Below the pieces are notes generated by a model, which saw only the letters and a list, made by a program, of their open reading frames with translations, did not search any database and was not told the DNA's origin. Below are positions 37,351-50,358 of a stretch of DNA of 64,000 bases, piece after piece. The position numbers and the translations under genes were made by a program. Source of the DNA: an uncultured Methylococcaceae bacterium (GTDB taxonomy: Bacteria > Pseudomonadota > Gammaproteobacteria > Methylococcales > Methylomonadaceae); the NCBI GenBank assembly GCA_903928685.1, contig CAIYRS010000111.1, positions 17,594-81,593 of the forward strand, given 5' to 3'. Numbering within the stretch: the first letter of the stretch is position 1; each line of letters begins with the position of its first letter.

Positions 37351-37435
37351 TTATGCAGTGGATTTGTCAGCCTTTTGTCAGTAATGAAGGTCTGCAATGA
37401 TAAGGCTTACTGGTCATTTCTGACAAACTGACAAA
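37325..37435. repeat. Cluster of five CTGACAAA octamers
   Basis: CTGACAAA occurs at 37325-37332, 37420-37427 and 37428-37435, and its complement TTTGTCAG at 37363-37370 and 37374-37381. Two direct copies face two inverted direct copies about 40 bp away. This looks like arm-type recombinase sites, iterons or an operator. Confidence 0.7.
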
Positions 37436-37520
37436 AAAATTATTACCTTTTTATAGGGCTTGATTGCCCTTATCCTTAAAGGCGATCTTTTGTATGCCGC
37501 TATTTTGACTGTTGGTCTAT

Positions 37521-37820
37521 TTAACTGTGCTGGCGTAGCATTACCACATTGGTGGCATCCATGTTTACCAACAAATTAAGCTGTTCCCCTAATGCTTGCC
37601 AAGCTTCCGCCTGCTCAATTTCCAAGCCTTGGCGTTGATAAATCCGTTTAACTTTGTTTTCTTCGGTATGGTTTAGGCATTTTTCAATCACATCGCCTTG
37701 GATGCGAACGCCGCGAACGTACAGTTTTCCCATTAATGTCGCGCCTGTGCGCCTTAGGTCATGGGGTGTCCAATTACCATCTGCCAACATCAGGGCTTGG
37801 GAGTCTTTGGCGCGATGAGT
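37521..37820 (-). pseudogene. Tyrosine recombinase (P4-type integrase), C-terminal remnant
   Basis: The frame gives 'HRAKDSQALMLADGNWTPHDLRRTGATLMG' in two halves, with the box II H-x-x-R as 'PHDLRRTGA'. Then come 'VIEKCLNHTEENKVKRIYQRQ' with the second histidine and the nucleophilic tyrosine, and a short tail. Only about the last 100 residues of a normal 400-residue P4-type integrase remain. The catalytic-core start, the arm-binding domain and a proper start are missing, so it is inactive. It marks the right side of the accessory region as a decayed mobile island. Confidence 0.8.
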
Positions 37821-37969
37821 GAGTAGGGTGGTTGATTGATAAATTAACGTTCTTATGCAAGCAACTAAAAACTAAACTCACCACCGCGCAATGCCTACAA
37901 CAACTGGCTGAAACCCAAGTAAAATAAGCGTTAACCTAATCAAAAAACCCATTAACTAAACTCAAAACT
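37821..37969. other. Island edge with a possible short gene tail
   Basis: One plus-strand frame reads 'CKQLKTKLTTAQCLQQLAET' and then QVK and a stop at about 37926. It could be the helical tail of a lost gene, but is too short to assign. Otherwise nothing is visible. Confidence 0.25.
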
Positions 37970-38341
37970 ATGAAAACCACAGTAAAAGACATCAGAACCG
38001 TATTAGAAAACGCTTTACTCAAAGATGGCAAAATGGAATATGGCCTGTATGAATATGAATTTGAAGAGTTAATGGATGAATTAAAAGCAACCGTCATTCA
38101 AGACCAAGATGAGTATCTTTTTGCCATCACTACTCATAAAAATGATGAAACAGGTAAAGAAGACACGGCAATGGTTTTAATTGAGCAATCCGGTACAGTG
38201 CATATCAATGAATTGGCGCGGGATAAACTAAAAGACGTATGGAAAGGGGCTTATGAAGGCAATATGAAAAAATTCATACCTGATTTTGCCCTGCAATTGC
38301 ATCAAGGTGAGATTCCAATCAATGGCGTTAAAACCGCTTAG
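37970..38341 (+). CDS. Hypothetical protein, 123 residues
   Basis: I do not recognise this protein. It is charged and soluble, with no signal peptide or membrane segment. The first third is helical ('TTVKDIRTVLENALLKDGKM'), the middle looks like beta strands ('EYLFAITTHKNDETGKEDTAMVLIEQSG'), and the end is helical again. The frame is intact, with coding-like composition and a good ATG. It lies beside the integrase remnant and the interspersed repeats, so it probably belongs to the accessory region. Confidence 0.6.
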   Translation: MKTTVKDIRTVLENALLKDGKMEYGLYEYEFEELMDELKATVIQDQDEYLFAITTHKNDETGKEDTAMVLIEQSGTVHINELARDKLKDVWKGAYEGNMKKFIPDFALQLHQGEIPINGVKTA

Positions 38342-38360
38342 CGTGCTTGATGGCATACTT

Positions 38361-38407
38361 TAGGGAATCGCTGAACTAATTGATTCCGATCATGCTTCGA
38401 CAGGCTG
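38361..38407 (+). repeat. Interspersed repeat, half copy (CTAATTGATTCC family)
   Basis: GGAATCGCTGAACTAATTGATTCC followed by CATGCTTCGACA matches, in inverted orientation and with few changes, the element at 62936-63001. Only one arm is present here. The surrounding 38342-38902 region has no gene that I would support. Confidence 0.7.
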
Positions 38408-38476
38408 GTTGTGGGTTAAATCTGGTGGACGGCGTACAAGCTGATATTCAGTCAATGTTGAATCGTCGGTATTATT

Positions 38477-38552
38477 CTTGTAGCGGCGAGCGGCTGCTCG
38501 CCTTATCGCGGCAGGATTGGTAAGGGGGTCTAACAAAGGCGGCCCCTACAAG
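38477..38552. repeat. Palindrome-ended intergenic repeat
   Basis: The element begins CTTGTAG and ends CTACAAG. Near its left end it has an internal hairpin, GGCGAGC/GCTCGCC. It looks like a REP/MITE-type interspersed sequence. Only one copy is in the window. Confidence 0.5.
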
Positions 38553-38666
38553 CTAGATTGATCCGGCCTAGAACCAGAATTGCAACTTTAGCTCACCACC
38601 CAAATCCACTCGTTACCAAATCAGCAAAATATTTGTTTTGCGTCCACAATGTCGATAATACTCGAC

Positions 38667-38722
38667 AACTAATTGATTTCATTAAAACATCGTCAATATC
38701 AGCGCGAGTGAAATCAATTAGC
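38667..38722. repeat. Diverged inverted-repeat element (CTAATTGATTTC arms)
   Basis: AACTAATTGATTTCA (38667-38681) faces TGAAATCAATTAGC (38709-38722), inverted arms of the same family as 38361 and 62936 but with a different centre. Confidence 0.6.
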
Positions 38723-38902
38723 TCAATGCTTACTTGGTTAAATTTAATTTTTTAAAAAAGTCAATAAAATTTAAGTAAGATTGCATTGCAATTGCGCTTG
38801 TCAATCAAAGTGTTATATACGGAAAGTGCTACAATCAAAATCGAAAACACCTATAAGAGTGTTTCATCGATTGGTTTAGGCCACTACTTTAGGGGCAATG
38901 CG

Positions 38903-40024
38903 ATGACAGTAATTCAGGAAAATACCCAGCTGCAAAAAACCGTCCTTATTGTAGACGACATACCAGACAACCTCGCGGTGCTTGGTGAGTTGCTCATGGC
39001 TCATTATAAAGTCCGCGTAGCCTCTTCTGGCGCTAGGGCATTGGCTTCAGCCATCATCAAACCGCTCCCCGATATTATCTTGCTGGACATCATGATGCCT
39101 GAAATGGACGGTTATGAAGTGCTGAAAAGGCTGAAGGCACAACCAGAGACACGGGACATCCCAGTCATTTTTCTTACCGCATTGGATCAGACCGAAGACG
39201 AAACCAAAGGCCTTGAGCTGGGTGCGGTGGATTTCATCTCCAAACCCATCAGGCCGCCGATCATCTTGACGCGGATAAAAGGACAGCTAGATATTAAAGC
39301 CGCACGCGACTTGCTTCGCGACAAAAACACCTGGCTTGAAAACGAAGTCCAACGGCGCATCAGCCAATATCAAAAAGTCCAAGACATAACCATGCGCGCC
39401 TTAGCCAGTTTGGCTGAAGCCCGCGACAACGAAACGGGCAACCACATCCTGCGTACCCAAGGCTATGTGAACGTCCTCGCCAAAGAATTGGCAACATTAC
39501 CCGAATATTCCCAAGCGCTAACGCCGGACATCATCGAAAGCTATACCAAAGCCGCGCCCTTACATGATATTGGCAAAGTCGGTATCCCCGATTATGTACT
39601 GCACAAGCAAGGCAAGCATTCACCTGAAGAATGGGCAATCATGAAAACCCATGCTCAGGTTGGTGCTGATGCTATTTGGCGGGCCATTCAAGATGAAGAA
39701 GATTTGGAAGCAACCGACTTTTTACATGTGGCAATGGAAATTTCAGCCAATCACCATGAAAAATGGGATGGCAGCGGTTATCCCAACGGGCTTAGTGGCA
39801 CAAATATCCCGCTTTCCGCCAGACTGATGGCCTTGGCTGATGTCTTTGATGCCTTGGTCAGCAAACGCGTTTACAAACCGCCCTTTAGCATAGAAAAAGT
39901 CACCGAAATTCTCCTTGAAGGTAAGGGTAAACACTTTGATCCCGCTGTTGTGGAAGCTTATATGCGTCGTATCGACGACTTCCGCGTCATCGCCGCACGC
40001 TATGCAGATCAAGCTGATGAATAA
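38903..40024 (+). CDS. HD-GYP domain response regulator (c-di-GMP phosphodiesterase)
   Basis: The 373-residue protein is an RpfG-like regulator. Its receiver domain has 'VLIVDDIPDN', phospho-acceptor Asp62 in 'ILLDIMMPEMDGYEV' and 'KPI'. The HD-GYP domain has the HD pair near residue 221 ('LHDIGKVGIPD'), 'HHEKWDGSGYPNG' and 'ADVFDALVSKRVYK'. It would degrade cyclic di-GMP when phosphorylated. The ATG at 38903 has AGGGG 8 bp upstream, so the 39 codons before it are excluded. Its end overlaps the next gene, making it the first gene of a signalling operon with the kinase. Confidence 0.9.
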   Translation: MTVIQENTQLQKTVLIVDDIPDNLAVLGELLMAHYKVRVASSGARALASAIIKPLPDIILLDIMMPEMDGYEVLKRLKAQPETRDIPVIFLTALDQTEDETKGLELGAVDFISKPIRPPIILTRIKGQLDIKAARDLLRDKNTWLENEVQRRISQYQKVQDITMRALASLAEARDNETGNHILRTQGYVNVLAKELATLPEYSQALTPDIIESYTKAAPLHDIGKVGIPDYVLHKQGKHSPEEWAIMKTHAQVGADAIWRAIQDEEDLEATDFLHVAMEISANHHEKWDGSGYPNGLSGTNIPLSARLMALADVFDALVSKRVYKPPFSIEKVTEILLEGKGKHFDPAVVEAYMRRIDDFRVIAARYADQADE

Positions 40025-41002
40025 CCGTAACATTTTCACCCGCCGCGACTTCCTGCGTTTGGCTGCCAGTTCACTAGCCGCAACGGCAATGGCTGAGCTT
40101 ATCGGCTGTGCCAGCGAGCAGCCGCTTAAGACTGCCTTGCTAACAGGTTGGCCCGGTTATGCGTTGATGTTTCTTGCAAGGAAGCAGGGCTTGCTGTCTG
40201 AGCAAGAGTTCACACTGTTCAGTACCGCCAACCTCGGCGAGTCTTCTGCCATGTTGTTGAGTGGCAAAGTCGACGCGGCAGGGATTACGCTGGACGAAGT
40301 GCTGCATTGTATAGACCAAGGCGTTCCGCTCACAGTGCTGGCGGTACTCGACGTTTCCGCTGGTGGTGATGCGGTGTTGGTGAGGCCAGAAATCAAAATC
40401 TTGGCTGATCTTCAAGGCAAATCCATTGGTGTGGAGGTATCCAACCTCGGTGCGATTATGCTGGCTAAGTTGTTGGAGGTCGCCAAACTCAAACGCGAAG
40501 ACGTAAATATTGTGCCGATGGACAATGACCATCTGAAAAGTCTTGAGCAAAACCACCTCGATGCCATCATCACTTACGAACCCGTACCTACCCAGCTTGA
40601 AAAAATGGGCTACACGCGGCTGTTTGATACCCGCAGCTTGCCCAACCTGATTGTGGATATACTTGCAGTGCGCCAGGATCGTGAAAAACAGCATATCCAA
40701 GCTCTAAAAATGCTGATAAACGCCCATTTCCAAGCGCTTAAGCTCTGGCAGACCAACCCGGCTGACACCGCTTATCTTTTGGCGGAAGTCATGGCTATCC
40801 CGGCTGAAGACGTAAATAATTCGTTTTATGGCATCAACCTGCCGGACATTAGCTACAACACCCACTATCTTTCCGCTCCTGCCGATGAACTTAAACAGTC
40901 CGTAAGCGACATCGCCAGCATCATGCAGCGCGAAGGCTTGATAAAACACCCCATTGAAAATGGTCTGCGTTTTAACGCGGACTACCTGCCAGAAAGTTTT
41001 TA

Positions 41003-41003
<1 letters not shown>
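40017..41003 (+). CDS. NMT1/ABC-type substrate-binding lipoprotein with Tat signal
   Basis: The 328-residue protein starts with a twin-arginine signal ('[19 protein letters not shown]') ending in a lipobox, 'LIGC' (Cys31), so it is an exported lipoprotein. The rest is an NMT1/SsuA-like type II periplasmic binding fold: '[20 protein letters not shown]', '[20 protein letters not shown]', '[18 protein letters not shown]' and '[14 protein letters not shown]'. No ABC permease or ATPase is adjacent. The gene overlaps its neighbours by 8 bp and 1 bp, so it probably presents a ligand to the following sensor kinase instead of a transporter. Confidence 0.85.
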
Positions 41004-45832
<4,829 letters not shown>

Positions 45833-45982
45833 TATTTTTGGGTAGTTATGTGCTTGATATTTAAAAAAATGTATTTTTGTAAACACGCGTCAGTGTAATA
45901 TCGGAAAAAGTTAGTAAGCTATCCATAAAAACAACAACATACTGATATAATCTAAAGAAAATTCTAACGATTGGCGGGTTGT

Positions 45983-47167
45983 ATGAAACACCTTTTTGCT
46001 ATTTTTTGCCTTTGTGGCCTTTTATTTGTACCAATCCTCGGCGTTGCCCAACAAGTTGATGTCAATGCCGTAGACTACCCAAACGGAAGCCAAGCCGGGC
46101 AAATCCGCTTTTCCTTAAGCCAAGCTGTCAAACAACGGCAGTTTATTCTCGATAAACCGTTGCGTTTGGTGATTGATTTAAGTAACACCCGTTTAAGCCA
46201 GCCGCTTAAACAACCTGCCAGCAACCATCCTGTATTTGCCAAAATAAGGGCGGGCAGTAAAAACGCTACTGATTTGCGGGTGATAGTGGATTTAAAAACC
46301 GCTGCGGCTATTAAGGATTTATCGGTTGCCGCCGAAAGCCAAAATCAACAATTACTGATCCATTTGGCGAATAAAGCTGCCGTCAACACAGCAGTCGTAA
46401 ACAAGCAGAATAAAATCCCCAAAAATCCCTCCCCACAACCCAGTGCCGCCAAACGCAAGCTAATTACCGTTGCTATTGATGCTGGTCATGGTGGTAATGA
46501 CCCAGGTGCAAAAGGTAATAACGGCACACAAGAAAAAGATGTCACTTTTGCCATCGCCAAAAAACTGGCGGCGCAAATCAACGCCCAAACAGGCATGAAA
46601 GCGGTGCTGATTAGGAATGCCGATTATTATGTCGATTTAAGAAATCGGATGAATATAGCGCGGGCTGCTAAAGCGGATTTGTTTGTATCCATCCACGCCG
46701 ATGCGTTTAAAGATGTCGCTGTCCGTGGCGCTTCGGTTTACACCTTGTCTAGGGGTGGCGCTTCTGACGAAGCCGCGCATTGGTTGGCAGAGAAAGAAAA
46801 CAGCGCCGATTTGCTCGGTGGCGTCAGCCTGAATGATAAAGAAGATGATGTCGCGCATGTGCTATTGGATTTGTCGCAAAACGCCACTCACGAAGCCAGT
46901 TTTCAAGTCGCCAATGAGGTCTTGAAAAGTTTTGCTGATGTTTCTGCTTTGCATAAAGACCATGTCCAAAAAGCCGAATTCGCGGTATTAAAATCGCCTG
47001 ATATTCCTTCCATTTTGGTGGAAACTGCGTTTATTTCTAATCCTTTAGAAGAAGAAAACCTCATTAACGAACGCTATCAAAGCAAAATGTCAGATGCCAT
47101 CTTTAAAGGCATTTACAACTATTTTAAATACACAGCGCCTGCTGATAACCGCATGGCGGAATTGTAA
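45983..47167 (+). CDS. amiB: N-acetylmuramoyl-L-alanine amidase (AmiB/AmiC type)
   Basis: This periplasmic enzyme cuts the peptide stem from peptidoglycan during cell separation. The 394-residue protein has a signal peptide, an AMIN domain that targets the septum (about 25-130), a linker, and the zinc Amidase_3 domain: 'VAIDAGHGGNDPGAKG' with the first His ligand, 'VSIHADAF', and 'ILVETAFISNPLEEENL' with the catalytic Glu. I start at the ATG at 45983, 4 codons inside the longer TTG frame. The order amidase-mutL-miaA is that of amiB in E. coli, though tsaE is missing upstream. Confidence 0.9.
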   Translation: MKHLFAIFCLCGLLFVPILGVAQQVDVNAVDYPNGSQAGQIRFSLSQAVKQRQFILDKPLRLVIDLSNTRLSQPLKQPASNHPVFAKIRAGSKNATDLRVIVDLKTAAAIKDLSVAAESQNQQLLIHLANKAAVNTAVVNKQNKIPKNPSPQPSAAKRKLITVAIDAGHGGNDPGAKGNNGTQEKDVTFAIAKKLAAQINAQTGMKAVLIRNADYYVDLRNRMNIARAAKADLFVSIHADAFKDVAVRGASVYTLSRGGASDEAAHWLAEKENSADLLGGVSLNDKEDDVAHVLLDLSQNATHEASFQVANEVLKSFADVSALHKDHVQKAEFAVLKSPDIPSILVETAFISNPLEEENLINERYQSKMSDAIFKGIYNYFKYTAPADNRMAEL

Positions 47168-47184
47168 GTAAGCGTTGTTTTGTA

Positions 47185-47210
47185 GGAGTCCAAAACATGT
47201 TTTGGACTCC
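47185..47210. repeat. 26-bp perfect palindrome, copy 1
   Basis: Left arm GGAGTCCAAAACA and its exact complement. An identical copy, with the same TGTAG/GGTAG-type left flank, occurs at 59265-59290. It may work as a terminator for the amidase gene, but no T-run follows. Confidence 0.85.
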
Positions 47211-47314
47211 TAGCTGGAACTACAAAATCCCGCCTTACAGAAGCCCACCAATAAAACCAAGCAACTAGCCCCCGTGGCTCCACTCAGATAGAATCACCGC
47301 TTTTTCAATTTACT

Positions 47315-49111
47315 ATGCGTATCCATTGCCTTCCCACCCAGCTTGTTAACCAAATCGCCGCTGGTGAAGTCGTCGAACGGCCTTCTTCGGTGGTTAAAGA
47401 ATTGGTAGAAAATTGTTTTGATGCTGGCGCGACTGACATCAGCATTCATATTGAACAAGGCGGCGCACGTTTAATTAAAATCCGTGATAACGGCTGCGGT
47501 ATCGTAAAAGACGATTTGCCCTTGGCTTTATCGCGACATGCCACCAGCAAAATTGCCAGCTTAGAAGATTTAGAACAAGTCACCAGCATGGGCTTTCGCG
47601 GTGAAGCTTTGCCTAGTATTAGCTCGGTTTCCCGATTGACGTTAATCTCGCGCACCCCAGCGACTGATTGCGCGTGGAAAGTGCGGGCAGATGGCTCGGA
47701 GCGGGATTTTAATCCAGAACCCGACCCGCATCCGCAAGGCACTACCGTTGATGTCCGCGATTTGTTTTACAACACCCCCGCCAGACGCAAATTCTTAAAA
47801 ACCGAAAAAACCGAATTTGCCCATATTGAAACCTTAATCAAGCGCTTGGCCTTAAGCCGTTTTGATATTGGATTTTCCTTATCGCACAATCAAAAAACCG
47901 TCTTTCAGTTAAAACCCGCCAGCACAGAAAACCAGCAATTACAGCGTATTGCGGGCATTTGTGGTTCAGGGTTTGTTGATAATGCCGTAAAAATAGATTT
48001 TGCCGCATCCGGCTTGGCGCTATCCGGTTGGGTTGGTTTGCCGACTTTTTCCCGCAGCCAACAAGACATGCAGTTTTTTTACGTCAATGGCAGATTGGTG
48101 AAAGACAAATTGATTTCCCATGCCGTTAAACAAGCCTATCAAGACGTGTTGTTTCACGGTCGGCATCCGGTATTTGTGTTGTATTTGGAGCTAGCGGCAT
48201 CGCTAGTGGATGTCAACGCGCATCCCACTAAAATGGAAGTGCGGTTTCGGGAAGGGCGGTTAGTGCATGATTTTTTATTCACCGCGTTACATCGGAGTTT
48301 GGCGGATTTACGGCCGGAACAACATAAAATAATGGCGGTTCCAGCCGAACAGTTTATCCCCCAAGCGGGGATAGTAGCAGAAAGCAGGGCTTACAACCAG
48401 CCTGTTACCTATGCGCGCGCGCCGCAGCAAAGCATTTTGCCCGCGCAAATCGAAGAACAAATGCAAGTTTATGGCAATTTATTGGCGACTGCCAAAGCCG
48501 CTGCCGAGCCAGTTTCGCCATCCGCTACGCCGCCATTAGGCTATGCCATCGCCCATTTACACGGCATCTATATTTTGTCGGAAACCCCCGCTGGCATTAT
48601 TTTGGTAGATGCCCACGCTGCCCATGAGCGAATCATGTATGAACGCTTAAAGCAACAATATCAACAAGGTGCTATGCCTAGCCAACCGTTGTTGCTACCG
48701 ATAAAAATCCCCGTCAGCCTGGCTGAAGCGGAATTGGCAGAACAGCATGAAAGCCTGTTTACCGAGCTGGGTTTTATCCTAAACCGCTCAGGCCCAGAAG
48801 CCATTATCCTGCGGGCCATTCCGGTGTTGTTACAAGCGTCTGATGTGGAAACCTTATTGCGCGATGTCTTGGCAGATTTATTGGAATACGGCGATAGCCA
48901 ACGTATCCAAGACCACAGCAACGAGCTGCTGGCGACCATGGCTTGCCACAGCGCCGTCCGCGCCAATCGGCGTTTATCGGTTGACGAAATGAACGCCTTA
49001 CTACGCGATATGGAACAAACCGAACGTAGCGGGCAATGCAATCATGGCAGGCCAACCTGGATTGCCTTATCAACTAACGAATTAGATAAATTCTTTTTAC
49101 GTGGACAGTAA
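47315..49111 (+). CDS. mutL: DNA mismatch repair protein MutL
   Basis: The 598-residue protein links mismatch recognition by MutS to strand removal. The GHKL ATPase is complete: '[14 protein letters not shown]', 'RDNGCGI', '[14 protein letters not shown]'. The C-terminal dimerisation half carries '[12 protein letters not shown]', which fits the MutL endonuclease motif DQHA-x2-E-x4-E except for one position, plus '[10 protein letters not shown]' and 'CNHGRPT' that line the metal site. It thus looks like a nicking MutL, as in Pseudomonas, not the E. coli MutH-dependent type. miaA starts right after it. Confidence 0.96.
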   Translation: MRIHCLPTQLVNQIAAGEVVERPSSVVKELVENCFDAGATDISIHIEQGGARLIKIRDNGCGIVKDDLPLALSRHATSKIASLEDLEQVTSMGFRGEALPSISSVSRLTLISRTPATDCAWKVRADGSERDFNPEPDPHPQGTTVDVRDLFYNTPARRKFLKTEKTEFAHIETLIKRLALSRFDIGFSLSHNQKTVFQLKPASTENQQLQRIAGICGSGFVDNAVKIDFAASGLALSGWVGLPTFSRSQQDMQFFYVNGRLVKDKLISHAVKQAYQDVLFHGRHPVFVLYLELAASLVDVNAHPTKMEVRFREGRLVHDFLFTALHRSLADLRPEQHKIMAVPAEQFIPQAGIVAESRAYNQPVTYARAPQQSILPAQIEEQMQVYGNLLATAKAAAEPVSPSATPPLGYAIAHLHGIYILSETPAGIILVDAHAAHERIMYERLKQQYQQGAMPSQPLLLPIKIPVSLAEAELAEQHESLFTELGFILNRSGPEAIILRAIPVLLQASDVETLLRDVLADLLEYGDSQRIQDHSNELLATMACHSAVRANRRLSVDEMNALLRDMEQTERSGQCNHGRPTWIALSTNELDKFFLRGQ

Positions 49112-49115
49112 CAGT

Positions 49116-50054
49116 ATGGCAAATGCCACACCACCACTAGCGGTTTTATTGATGGGGCCGACCGCTTCCGGTAAATCGGCGTTGGCAGTGCAATTGGCGC
49201 AAGCCGTCAACGGGGAAATTATCAGCGTTGATTCCGCCTTAGTATTTAAAGGCATGGACATCGGCACAGCAAAACCCAGCCTTGCCGAACGCGGCGGCAT
49301 TCCCCATCATTTAATCGACATCCTTGATCCATCGGCAGCGTTTTCCACCGGACAATTCCGCGACCAGGCTTTAAGCTTAATTGCCGACATCCAGCAGCGC
49401 GGTAAATTACCGATATTGGTGGGTGGCACTATGTTGTATTTCAACGCTTTATGTAACGGTTTGGCGGTATTGCCGCCAGCAGATGCGGAAATCCGTCAGC
49501 GTTTAGATCAAGAACTTGCCGAATTTGGCAAAGATTACTTACACCAACGTTTGGCGGCAGTCGATCCGCAAGCCGCCGCGCGCATCCATCCCAATGATCC
49601 CCAGCGTATCCAACGGGCTTTAGAAGTCTACGAAATCAGCGGCAAGCCGATTAGTGAGTTTTTTAGCCCAGATGAACAACCGCCATTACCATTCCAGCCG
49701 CTTAAATTTGTGATTGCCCCCAGCGACCGCAAAATCCTGCACGAGGTTATCGCCCAGCGTTTCCGGCAAATGCTGGCGCAGGGCTTTTTAGACGAAGTAG
49801 AAGCCTTATGGCAGCGTGGCGACTTGTCTGCCGATATGCCATCGATACGCGCAGTTGGGTATCGGCAAGCGTGGGCGTATCTGCAAGGCGAAGTGGATTT
49901 GCCGACCATGACCGATCAGGCAATTGCCGCAACCCGGCAGTTGGCGAAGCGGCAATTCACCTGGTTACGCAAAGAAACTGAGGCAATTAGCCTGATTAGC
50001 GGTGAAAACGCTTTATTGGCAAAAATTAAAAGCCATATAAATCAATGTTGTTAG
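49116..50054 (+). CDS. miaA: tRNA dimethylallyltransferase MiaA
   Basis: MiaA adds a dimethylallyl group to A37 of tRNAs that read UNN codons. The 312-residue protein has the P-loop 'LLMGPTASGKSALAVQLA', 'IISVDSALVFKGMDIGTAKP', 'PHHLIDILDPS', 'ILVGGTMLYFNAL' and 'IHPNDPQRIQRALEVYEISG'. I prefer the ATG at 49116; a GTG at 49101 would add five residues and overlap mutL. The usual next gene, hfq, is not present downstream. Confidence 0.96.
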   Translation: MANATPPLAVLLMGPTASGKSALAVQLAQAVNGEIISVDSALVFKGMDIGTAKPSLAERGGIPHHLIDILDPSAAFSTGQFRDQALSLIADIQQRGKLPILVGGTMLYFNALCNGLAVLPPADAEIRQRLDQELAEFGKDYLHQRLAAVDPQAAARIHPNDPQRIQRALEVYEISGKPISEFFSPDEQPPLPFQPLKFVIAPSDRKILHEVIAQRFRQMLAQGFLDEVEALWQRGDLSADMPSIRAVGYRQAWAYLQGEVDLPTMTDQAIAATRQLAKRQFTWLRKETEAISLISGENALLAKIKSHINQCC

Positions 50055-50358
50055 TAACTTGCAATTTTAAATTATGTGATATGCCACACCTACTATGGCA
50101 TATCACACAGTTTATTTGCCGCAATCCGCAATCGCTTATCCCCCGATTACCATCCTGCTGTCATCATCGCCAAAATCGATGCTAAATAATTAAAAATAAA
50201 TAATTTTAAATCAACTGCTTATGTTTTTATTTCAAAATATCTCTGCTTGTTTTTAATTGTTGGCACAAAGCCTGCTTTATTACTAACGTAACGGAAAATG
50301 TCTCAATCGACAGGGAGTCGAATAAAAACACCATTTACTGATAACACAGGAGAACACA
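50055..50358. other. Intergenic region with hairpin and promoter, no gene
   Basis: TGTGATATGCCA (50075-50086) and TGGCATATCACA (50096-50107) form a 12-bp stem just after miaA, a likely terminator though its T-run is poor. An AT-rich stretch and the sigma-54-type promoter at 50260 follow, then a leader of about 70 nt with AGGAG 8 bp before the next ATG. Confidence 0.6.
50260..50276 (+). promoter_or_regulatory. Sigma-54-type (-24/-12) promoter
   Basis: TTGGCACAAAGCCTGCT matches the consensus YTGGCACGRNNNTTGCW at all but two positions, with GG (50262-50263) and GC (50274-50275) at the required separation. The start point would be near 50287, 70 bp before the ATG at 50359. An upstream activator site was not identified, but the 100 bp upstream is AT-rich and could bind IHF. 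Confidence 0.65.

Noticed and set aside
31150..38600. Duplicate of the tRNA-Pro 3' end as an attachment site
   Set aside because: I looked for the T-arm and acceptor sequence to the right of the accessory region and found no match, so no att sites are claimed.
38558..38755. 65-residue plus-strand frame in the gap before the HD-GYP gene
   Set aside because: It crosses the inverted-repeat element and has no ribosome site or recognisable protein features.
38786..38850. Promoter for the signalling operon (TTGCGC, 16 bp, TATATA)
   Set aside because: The spacing is possible but both boxes are weak and several alternatives exist in this AT-rich stretch.
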